Both the position numbers and the translations under genes were made by a program. The notes beneath the pieces were generated by a model. It saw nothing but the letters and a program-made list of their open reading frames with translations, was not told where the DNA came from and did not search any database. Below are positions 1 through 5,503 of a stretch of DNA of 19,075 nt, one piece after another (positions within the stretch are counted from its first letter, which is position 1; the number at the start of each line of letters is the position of its first letter). The stretch is taken from positions 1-19,075 of the forward strand of contig CAZTXD010000063.1 in assembly GCA_964617995.1 (NCBI GenBank). Direction: 5' to 3'. The stretch comes from CAZTXD01 sp964617995. Lineage in GTDB: Bacteria > Actinomycetota > Acidimicrobiia > Spongiisociales > ZC4RG35.

Positions 1-2
1 TG

Positions 3-530
3 CTCATGGCCGAGAACCCGTCCCGGTCCCTGCGCAAGATCGCCGAGGTCTACGACCGTATCGCCTTCGCCGGCGTGGGCCGCTACAACGAGTACGACAC
101 GCTGCGTAAGGCGGGCGTGCGTCAAGCGGACCTGATGGGCTACCTCTATAGCCGCGAGGATGTCAACGCCATGGCGCTGGCGACGGCCTTCGCTCAGACG
201 CTCGGCTCGATCTTCAGCCACGAGCTCAAGCCCTACGAGGTGGAGATCCTGATCGCCGAGGTGGGTCTGGAAGGGGAGGAGAACAAGCTGTACCGCGTCT
301 CCTACGACGGCACGCTCTCCGATGAGCGCCGCTTCGCTGCCATCGGCGGCAAGGCCGAGGACCTGGTGGCCGTGCTGGACGAGCTGTGGCGGGAGGGCCT
401 CAGCCTGGAGGAGGCCATCGAGACGGGCACCGAAGCTTTCAACCGGGCCGAGGAACGAGACTCGGAGGGGTGGGAGATGGTGGTTCTCGACTCTGCCAAT
501 GGACGGCGACGCTTCCGGCGTCTGGACTGA
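3..530 (+). CDS. prcA: 20S proteasome alpha subunit, 5'-truncated by the window edge
   Basis: Structural alpha subunit of the actinobacterial 20S proteasome. Alpha rings cap the catalytic beta rings, gate substrate entry and dock the Mpa/ARC ATPase, which delivers pupylated proteins. The visible 175 codons match the M. tuberculosis PrcA core closely from memory: an AENPSRSL segment, YDRIAF, GRYNEYDTLR, the AQTLGSIFSHELKPYEVE stretch, LYRVSYDGTL and a final VLDSANGRRRFRRLD. The frame is open to base 3, so roughly 40 N-terminal residues (the gating helix H0 region) lie outside the window; the ATG at base 6 is internal, not the start. The protein stops soon after the FRR motif, shorter at the C-terminus than the mycobacterial protein. 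It lies 72 bases upstream of pafA, whereas in M. tuberculosis prcBA and pafA are further apart. prcB and pup would be expected just upstream. Family identity is secure. Confidence 0.95.
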   Translation, partial: LMAENPSRSLRKIAEVYDRIAFAGVGRYNEYDTLRKAGVRQADLMGYLYSREDVNAMALATAFAQTLGSIFSHELKPYEVEILIAEVGLEGEENKLYRVSYDGTLSDERRFAAIGGKAEDLVAVLDELWREGLSLEEAIETGTEAFNRAEERDSEGWEMVVLDSANGRRRFRRLD

Positions 531-589
531 CGGGCTCAGCCGGTGGCCCGCCCCGATCCGATGTGACCACCGCAGATCCCATCTTCTCC

Positions 590-595
590 TAGGCT
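590..595 (+). promoter_or_regulatory. -10 element for leaderless pafA transcript
   Basis: The hexamer TAGGCT fits the TAnnnT -10 consensus and ends 7 nt before the GTG start of pafA. The usual TSS distance would place the first transcribed base on the start codon itself. No Shine-Dalgarno-like purine run precedes the GTG at the right spacing apart from a short gagg directly abutting it. No convincing -35 box is visible. This is inferred from spacing only. Confidence 0.45.
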
Positions 596-602
596 GTCGA
601 GG

Positions 603-1958
603 GTGGAACGACGCATCTTCGGCCTGGAGAACGAATACGGCGTCACCTGCACGCTGCGGGGTCAGCGCCGTCTGAGCCCCGACGAGGTGGCGCGGTACCT
701 GTTTCGCCGTGTCGTCTCGTGGGGTCGGTCGTCGAACGTGTTCCTCGAGAACGGTGCCCGCCTGTACCTCGACGTGGGCAGCCACCCCGAGTACGCCACC
801 CCCGAGTGTGACTCCCTCACCGACGTCGTCGCCCACGACAAGGCGGGCGAGAGGATCCTGGAGGGGCTGGTCCACTCGGCCGAGCAGCGGCTGGAGGAGG
901 AGGGGATCCGCGGTGAGATCTACCTCTTCAAGAACAACACCGACTCGGCCGGCAACTCCTACGGTTGTCATGAGAACTACCTGGTGAGCCGCCACAAGGA
1001 CTTCCACCGGACCGTCGACGTCCTCATCCCCTTCCTCGTCACCCGCCAGATCTTCCTGGGGGCCGGCAAGCTCGCCCAGACGCCCCGGGGCACCGGCTAT
1101 TCCCTGTCCCAGCGCGCAGAGCACATATGGGAGGGCGTGTCGTCGGCCACCACCCGCTCCCGCCCGATCATCAACACGAGAGACGAGCCCCACGCCGACG
1201 CCGAGCGCTTCCGTCGTCTCCACGTGATCGCCGGCGACTCCAACATGAGCGAATACGCCACCTATGTGAAGGTGGGGACGGTGGTGGCGCTCCTGCAGAT
1301 GATCGAGAGGGACGTCCAGTTCCGCGACCTGACGCTGGAGAACCCGATCCGCTCCATCCGGGACATCTCCCACGACCTGACCTGCCGCAAGAAGGTGCGT
1401 CTCGCCAACGGTCGGGAACTGTCGGCGCTGGACATCCAGTGGGAGTACCTGGACCGGGCGATGCGCTTCGCCCGCAGCCCCGGGTTCACTCCACAGGTGC
1501 AGCGAGCGGTCGACATGTGGGAGCACCTCCTCACCGGTCTCGAGAAGGACCCCATGACCCTCGACCGGGAGGTCGACTGGGTGATCAAGTACAAGGTCCT
1601 GGAGCGATACCGGAGCCAGCGCAGCATCACCATGGCCGATCCCCGGCTGGCCATGCTCGACCTGTCCTATCACGACGTCGACCGCTCCCGGGGCGTCTAC
1701 AACATGATGGCGTCCAAGGGAATGCTCGACCGGATGGTGACCGACGCCGATATCGCCAACGCCGTCCGGGTGCCGCCCCAGACCACCCGTGCCCGCCTTC
1801 GCGGGGAGTTCATTCGTGTCGCCAAGGCCCGCAAGCGCGACTTCACCGTCGACTGGGTGCATCTCAAGTTGAACGACCAGGCTCAGCGCACCGTTCTGTG
1901 CAAGGACCCCTTCAAGTCCCACGACGAGCGCGTCGACAGGCTCATCGACAGTCTGTAG
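603..1958 (+). CDS. pafA: Pup--protein ligase PafA
   Basis: Carboxylate-amine ligase of the glutamine-synthetase-like PafA/Dop family. It phosphorylates the C-terminal glutamate of Pup using ATP and joins it to lysines of target proteins, marking them for the proteasome. The 451-residue length matches the family (about 452 in M. tuberculosis). The N-terminus carries MERRIFGLENEYGVT with the nucleotide/Mg-binding Glu9. Next come RRLSPDEVARYLFRRVVSWG and YLDVGSHPEYATPEC, where Asp57 corresponds to the catalytic aspartate. FKNNTDSAGNSYGCHENY and TTRSRPIINTRDEPHAD follow. The C-terminal domain ends with DWVHLKLNDQAQRT and LCKDPF. It is clearly PafA and not Dop: it aligns with PafA end to end and lacks the Dop-specific loop. 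The start is GTG at 603, supported by the N-terminal homology and by the -10 element 7 nt upstream. Confidence 0.97.
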   Translation: MERRIFGLENEYGVTCTLRGQRRLSPDEVARYLFRRVVSWGRSSNVFLENGARLYLDVGSHPEYATPECDSLTDVVAHDKAGERILEGLVHSAEQRLEEEGIRGEIYLFKNNTDSAGNSYGCHENYLVSRHKDFHRTVDVLIPFLVTRQIFLGAGKLAQTPRGTGYSLSQRAEHIWEGVSSATTRSRPIINTRDEPHADAERFRRLHVIAGDSNMSEYATYVKVGTVVALLQMIERDVQFRDLTLENPIRSIRDISHDLTCRKKVRLANGRELSALDIQWEYLDRAMRFARSPGFTPQVQRAVDMWEHLLTGLEKDPMTLDREVDWVIKYKVLERYRSQRSITMADPRLAMLDLSYHDVDRSRGVYNMMASKGMLDRMVTDADIANAVRVPPQTTRARLRGEFIRVAKARKRDFTVDWVHLKLNDQAQRTVLCKDPFKSHDERVDRLIDSL

Positions 1959-2093
1959 CTCGCTTCGCTCGCGGCTCGCTCGCTGTTGTCGGTTTTCGGT
2001 TCTCGGTGGTCAGTACCGATTACCGACAGCTGAGAACCGACTTCCGACTTCCGACTTCCGAGGTCGTTCCCTTCTGTGGTCCCGTCCGTTTGA
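1958..2093. repeat. Intergenic heptamer array with inverted-repeat character between pafA and pafB
   Basis: The gap between pafA and pafB is not ordinary spacer. Directly after the stop lies a CG-rich run made of gctcgc/ttcgctcgc units (about 1958-1985). From 1989 to 2065 the sequence can be cut into eleven consecutive 7-mers: TCGGTTT, TCGGTTC, TCGGTGG, TCAGTAC, CGATTAC, CGACAGC, TGAGAAC, CGACTTC three times, CGAGGTC. The left units resemble reverse complements of the right ones. For example, 1989-2004 pairs with 2032-2047 at 13 of 16 positions, so the array could fold into a long imperfect hairpin. Short ORFs through it encode repetitive peptides of the KSEVGS and TENR type; these are translation artefacts of the heptamer and not genes. 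From memory, similar heptamer arrays occur dispersed in environmental bacterial genomes. No function is known to me. Confidence 0.75.
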
Positions 2094-3014
2094 ATGGTCC
2101 CTGTGCGCGCAGTGATCGAACGGCTGCTCAACCTCCTCGCCTTCCTGCTCACCAGCAGCCGGCCGGTCACAGCCAACGAGATACGGAACCGGGTCGCCGG
2201 CTACGGGAGATCCTCCGATGAGGCATTCCGGCGCATGTTCGAACGGGACAAGGATCTCCTGCGCCGGATCGGGATACCCCTGGAGCTGAACCAGGGGAAC
2301 GGCTGGGGGATCGAGGCAGGCTACGTCATAGACCCCGACGACTACCGCCTTCCCGACCCGGGACTCACCGATGAGGAGAGGGCCGCTCTCGCCCTGGCCG
2401 CCCGGGTCGTTCGGCTGGGTGGGGGACCGGCCGCCCCCGACGCCCTCCTGAAGCTGGGAGGGACCGGCCCCGGCGGAGGCTCCGAGCCACTGGGAGCAGA
2501 CCTGGGACCGGCGGCCGACACGCTCGGCGACCTGTTCTCGGCGGTGTCGGAGCGACGAACCGTCGCCTTCGACTACCGCGACCGTGAGCGAACCGTGCAG
2601 CCCTACGGGCTGGCCCATCGCCGGGGCCACTGGTATCTGGTGGGAGGCACCGACGACGGCGTCAGGGTCTACCGGGTCGACCGCATGGAGGCTCTGGAGG
2701 TGGCCGCCCAGCCCGACGCCTTCCGCCGACCTTCCGACTTCGACCTGCGACGGGAGATCGACGCCCATCCCTGGGAAGCCGGCCCCGACGAGATCGTCGT
2801 CGCCACCGTCGAGTTCTCCCCGGAGATGGCCTGGTGGGCGGCGCGCACCCTCAAGGTCGATCACCAGGGCGGGGCACTGACCGTCGATCTGCCCGTAGCC
2901 AACGTGGACGCCTTCATCGGATGGATAGTCAGCTTCGACGACGACGCCGAGGTGAAAGCTCCCGCGGAGTTACGCCGGATGGTCGTCGAACGGGTGGAGG
3001 CCGCCGTCGGATGA
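2094..3014 (+). CDS. pafB: WYL-domain transcriptional regulator PafB
   Basis: One half of the PafBC heterodimeric activator, which in mycobacteria drives the LexA/RecA-independent DNA-damage response. Of 306 residues, about 1-65 form the winged helix-turn-helix (VIERLLNLLAFLL, then EAFRRMFERDKDLLRRIGIPLE, a very PafB-like stretch). A middle linker follows. The WYL domain (about 145-215) has the HWYLVGG motif with W180-Y181-L182 and the RVYRVDRM segment typical of its ligand/nucleic-acid-sensing surface. The WCX-like C-terminal extension runs to the end. The ATG at 2094 is used here. A GTG at 2103 (protein starting MRAVIERLL) is equally compatible with homology and has a weak TTGAAT hexamer 7 nt upstream, so a leaderless start there is possible. 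Its stop overlaps the pafC start (ATGA). Identity rests on both sequence and the pafA-pafB-pafC order. Confidence 0.93.
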   Translation: MVPVRAVIERLLNLLAFLLTSSRPVTANEIRNRVAGYGRSSDEAFRRMFERDKDLLRRIGIPLELNQGNGWGIEAGYVIDPDDYRLPDPGLTDEERAALALAARVVRLGGGPAAPDALLKLGGTGPGGGSEPLGADLGPAADTLGDLFSAVSERRTVAFDYRDRERTVQPYGLAHRRGHWYLVGGTDDGVRVYRVDRMEALEVAAQPDAFRRPSDFDLRREIDAHPWEAGPDEIVVATVEFSPEMAWWAARTLKVDHQGGALTVDLPVANVDAFIGWIVSFDDDAEVKAPAELRRMVVERVEAAVG

Positions 3015-3946
3015 GCAGCCGCACCGCCCAGCGCCTCACTCGGATCCTGACGATGCTGCCGTGGGTGATCGCCCATCCCGGCTCCACCGTCGACGAGGTG
3101 TGCGAGCGCTTCGGGTACAGCGACCACAAGGATCTGGCTCGCGACCTCGACATGGTCTTCGTTTGCGGCCTGCCCGGGTACGGGCCGGGCGATCTGATGG
3201 TGGCGTTCATCGACGACGACGAGGTCGTGGTGGACACCGCCGACTACTTCGAGAGAGCGCCTCGGCTCACCCCAACGGAGGCGCTCTCGATGCTGGCGGC
3301 GGGAATGGCCGTGATGGCGATGGGCCAGGGAAGCCCGGCGCTGGAGTCGGCGGTGGACAAGCTGGCGGCGACCGTGGCCCCCGACACCGGCGACGGCTTG
3401 GCCGTCGACGTCGACGTCGAGCCGGAGCTGGTCGGTCCGCTCCGTACCGCCGCCCGGGATCACCGGGTGGTGGACATCACCTACACCTCGCTCGCCCGGG
3501 GGGAGACGACCCGGAGGTCGGTGGAGCCATGGGCGGTGTTCACGTCCCTGGGTAACTGGTACCTCACCGGATACTGCCGCCTCGCCGCGGGAGAGCGCAT
3601 CTTTCGACTCGACCGGATCCGCGAGCTAGAGGTCGGCGAGGAAGAGTTCACGCCCCCCGATACACCCCCGGAGCCCGAAGTGCGTTACACACCATCCGAC
3701 GATGATGTTCGCTGCCGCATAGCCCTCGACGAGGACGCCCGCTGGGTGCTCGACTACTACCCCGTGGAAGTCGTCGAGGACTCCGGGGAGCGGGTGACGA
3801 TCGACTTCTCGGCGTCCGATCCGTCGGTGGCGGCACGCCTGCTGCTGCGTCTGGGTGCCCGGGCTCGCCTCGTCGACGGGACCGAGGTGGAGGCAGCCCT
3901 GAGGGAGGTAGGAGGGCGGATTCTCGCCCGATACGGACAGAGTTGA
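3011..3946 (+). CDS. pafC: WYL-domain transcriptional regulator PafC
   Basis: Partner of PafB in the DNA-damage-responsive PafBC activator. The start ATG at 3011 overlaps the pafB TGA by 4 nt, giving a 311-residue protein of the usual length. The N-terminal 60 residues form a degenerate winged-helix region (RLTRILTMLPWVIAHPGSTVDEVCERFGYSDHKDLARDLDMVFVC). The WYL domain contains NWYLTGYC (W183-Y184-L185) and IFRLDRIREL (about 197-206), the conserved strand with the surface arginine. The WCX-type C-terminus has DARWVLDYYPVE and ends LARYGQS. The frame is open upstream to 2834, but that part lies inside pafB and has no family resemblance, so 3011 is chosen. Translational coupling should help keep a 1:1 ratio with PafB. 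Confidence 0.93.
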   Translation: MSSRTAQRLTRILTMLPWVIAHPGSTVDEVCERFGYSDHKDLARDLDMVFVCGLPGYGPGDLMVAFIDDDEVVVDTADYFERAPRLTPTEALSMLAAGMAVMAMGQGSPALESAVDKLAATVAPDTGDGLAVDVDVEPELVGPLRTAARDHRVVDITYTSLARGETTRRSVEPWAVFTSLGNWYLTGYCRLAAGERIFRLDRIRELEVGEEEFTPPDTPPEPEVRYTPSDDDVRCRIALDEDARWVLDYYPVEVVEDSGERVTIDFSASDPSVAARLLLRLGARARLVDGTEVEAALREVGGRILARYGQS

Positions 3947-4014
3947 TCCTTTCCTTCAGTTTCTCCGAGCGGGGGTCGATAGATGTGAGAACGCGGAGTG
4001 CGGAGAAACACCAA

Positions 4015-4305
4015 ATGACCACCATCAAGACGACATGTTCCCGATGCGGCGACATCCACCTCACTCCCGGCGATCTCGCCCTCGAACTGATACCGACCAG
4101 TGACGAAGGCAGCTATCGCTTCACCTGCCCGGTCTGTGAGACCCTTCAGCGTCGCCCCGCCAACGCCCGGGTCGTGAGCGTCCTGCTCGCCACCGGGGTC
4201 AGCTATCAGATCATCGACGACAGCCCGATCACCGAAGACGAGATAGAGCGGTTCGCGGCCGCGCTCGACAGCGAGCCCGACCTCTTTCGCCTCCTCGCCG
4301 GCTGA
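4015..4305 (+). CDS. Small conserved protein with two CxxC knuckles (probable zinc ribbon)
   Basis: A 96-residue protein. Cys8-x2-Cys11 (TTCSRCGDIHL) and Cys38-x2-Cys41 (FTCPVCETLQRR) are spaced like a treble-clef or zinc-ribbon Zn site. Residues 42-96 form a probable helical tail with the acidic patch DDSPITEDEIERFAAALDSEPD. I do not recognise a named family. The frame stays open to a TTG at 3943, but the residues before Met25 of that longer form are low-quality, and a purine-rich ggagaaa lies about 6 nt before the ATG at 4015, so the shorter form is preferred. It sits 68 bases after pafC and before tatB, probably read through from pafBC or from its own weak promoter. Zinc binding is inferred from the cysteines; an RNA-polymerase- or nucleic-acid-associated role would be speculation. 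Confidence 0.75.
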   Translation: MTTIKTTCSRCGDIHLTPGDLALELIPTSDEGSYRFTCPVCETLQRRPANARVVSVLLATGVSYQIIDDSPITEDEIERFAAALDSEPDLFRLLAG

Positions 4306-4315
4306 TCGGTGGTCA

Positions 4316-4336
4316 CGGTCGGACATCTTCGGACCG
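4316..4336 (+). terminator. Possible weak hairpin terminator after the small zinc protein
   Basis: CGGTC (4316-4320) and GACCG (4332-4336) can pair across an 11-nt loop, 11 bases after the stop of the small CxxC protein. No U-tract follows, so this is only a candidate factor-assisted or U-less terminator. Support for a transcript boundary here comes mainly from the new promoter-like element just before tatB. Confidence 0.2.
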
Positions 4337-4409
4337 ACGTCGGGATCTGCTGACACCGGCCTCGAAGTTGGGACCCCCCCCCGGTCTCGTTCTGACCCGT
4401 CCAGGCCCC

Positions 4410-4415
4410 TACCAT
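4410..4415 (+). promoter_or_regulatory. -10 element for leaderless tatB-tatC-helY transcript
   Basis: TACCAT fits TAnnnT and ends 6 nt before the ATG of tatB, putting the expected TSS at the start codon. No -35 hexamer is convincing, although tcgttc at 4387-4392 lies at a 17-nt spacing. A run of nine C (4374-4382) lies between the preceding gene and this element. Confidence 0.5.
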
Positions 4416-4421
4416 TAGGGA

Positions 4422-4793
4422 ATGCTTCAGGGCAGCGAAATCATCATCATCCTGCTCGTGGCCCTCATCGTCCTCGGCCCTGAGCGTCTGCCCGACATGG
4501 CCCGCAAGATGGGACGATGGTCGGTCGAGCTGAGGAAGGCTGCTCGCGACCTCCGAGCCGGCCTCGAGTCCGAGGTGGGTGACCTCAAGCAGATCCGGCG
4601 AGACCTCCAGGAGCCCGTCAAAGAGGTGCAGGACGAGATGCGGGACGCCAACCGCCAGCTCGGGGAAGCCACCGGAGACGTGCGCCGGCTCCCATGGGTG
4701 GGCCCCGATCCCGCATCCGGTCCGACTGCCGCCGACGCGCTGGCTGATCTCGACGAGATCGAGGGCGGCTCCGAGCCGGACCAGGGTCAGTGA
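4422..4793 (+). CDS. tatB: Twin-arginine translocase subunit TatB (TatA/TatB family)
   Basis: Membrane component of the Tat pathway, which exports folded proteins. Of 123 residues, 5-20 form the single transmembrane helix (EIIIILLVALIVLGPE), followed by the hinge and amphipathic helix GPERLPDMARKMGRWSVELRKAARDL. A long charged, probably coiled C-terminal helix (EVGDLKQIRRDLQEPVKEVQDEMRD) ends in a disordered acidic tail. The glutamate at the start of the membrane helix and the LGPERLP hinge are features of TatB rather than the FG-hinge of TatA. The gene at this position is usually named tatA in mycobacteria, so naming is less certain than family. It overlaps tatC by 4 nt (GTGA), implying stoichiometric TatB-TatC receptor assembly. 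The start codon is supported by the leaderless -10 element and by the Met-containing N-terminus expected of TatB. Confidence 0.88.
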   Translation: MLQGSEIIIILLVALIVLGPERLPDMARKMGRWSVELRKAARDLRAGLESEVGDLKQIRRDLQEPVKEVQDEMRDANRQLGEATGDVRRLPWVGPDPASGPTAADALADLDEIEGGSEPDQGQ

Positions 4794-5503
4794 GAGAGGA
4801 CCAGGCCCGACCCATCCTCGCCCACCTGGCCGAGCTGAGAATGAGGATCGCCAAGGCGGGTGCGGCGGTGCTGGTCGGGGCGATAGTGGCGTTCTTCTTC
4901 GCCGACTGGCTCCGCCACGTCCTCGAGCTCCCCTTCTACGACTCCGTACCCGACTCGGAGTTCCAGGTGTTCAGCCCCACCGAGCAATGGGGAGTTCTGA
5001 TGCGGATCGCCTTCTTCGGCGGGATCATCCTGGCGAGCCCGGTCGTCCTCTACCAGGTGTGGGCGTTCATCAACCCGGCCCTCACCCAACGGGAGCGGCG
5101 CTGGGCGGTACCGATCATCTCCAGCATGGTCGTGCTGTTCGTGGGTGGGGTCGCCTTCGGCTACTGGACACTTCCCCGGGCCCTCGGATTCCTCACCGAC
5201 ATTCTCGAGGGGGTCCGCAGCGACCTGCGGCTGTCGGACTACTACTCGTTCACCTTGCGCTTCCTGATGGCCTTCGGAGCATCGTTCCTCTACCCGGTGT
5301 TTCTGTTCGCCGCGGCCGCCGCCGGCGTCGTCAGCTCCGAGCAACTCGCCCGTGGGCGCCGATGGGCCGTCCTGCTGGTGGTCGTCGCCGCCGCCCTGAT
5401 CACACCCACCGGTGACGCGCTCACGCTCACCCTGCTGTCGGTGCCGCTCTACATGATGTACGAGATCACGTACTGGTTGGTGCGTCTCGTGCTCCGTAAG
5501 TGA
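4790..5503 (+). CDS. tatC: Sec-independent protein translocase TatC
   Basis: Polytopic core of the Tat receptor that binds the twin-arginine signal peptide. It has 237 residues, close to the family norm. The N-terminal cytoplasmic motif HLAELRMRI (12-20) is the TatC hallmark, and six hydrophobic segments follow: about 20-38, 67-90, 103-126, 150-175, 185-203 and 206-228. Other conserved pieces are FSPTEQWGVLMRIAFFGG, the LYQVWAFINPALTQRERRW loop, FLMAFGASFLYPVF and ITPTGDALT. The GTG start at 4790 overlaps the tatB stop (GTGA), and the gene end overlaps helY in the same way, so tatB-tatC-helY is a tightly coupled operon as in M. tuberculosis. Confidence 0.96.
   Translation: MREDQARPILAHLAELRMRIAKAGAAVLVGAIVAFFFADWLRHVLELPFYDSVPDSEFQVFSPTEQWGVLMRIAFFGGIILASPVVLYQVWAFINPALTQRERRWAVPIISSMVVLFVGGVAFGYWTLPRALGFLTDILEGVRSDLRLSDYYSFTLRFLMAFGASFLYPVFLFAAAAAGVVSSEQLARGRRWAVLLVVVAAALITPTGDALTLTLLSVPLYMMYEITYWLVRLVLRK

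Noticed and set aside
508..522. Small hairpin GACGC-TTCCG-GCGTC at the end of prcA as a terminator
   Set aside because: It lies inside the coding sequence, only 5 bp long and with no U-tract; it follows from the Arg-rich codons.
1986..2008. Possible PafBC-type binding site (TTGTCGG followed by a -10) upstream of pafB
   Set aside because: TTGTCGGTT resembles the start of the mycobacterial RecA-independent damage motif (TTGTCRGTG-N8-TAnnnT), but the expected TAnnnT at N8 is tcggtg, and the match is explained by the heptamer repeat.
1883..2176. A 97-codon minus-strand ORF between pafA and pafB with repetitive KSEVGS-like peptide
   Set aside because: It overlaps the ends of pafA and pafB and its middle is simply the heptamer array read in frame; no domain or ribosome-binding site supports it.
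3943..4014. A longer form of the small CxxC protein starting at TTG 3943
   Set aside because: The added 24 residues are unlike the rest, the TTG overlaps the pafC stop region without a ribosome-binding site, and a purine-rich site sits before ATG 4015.
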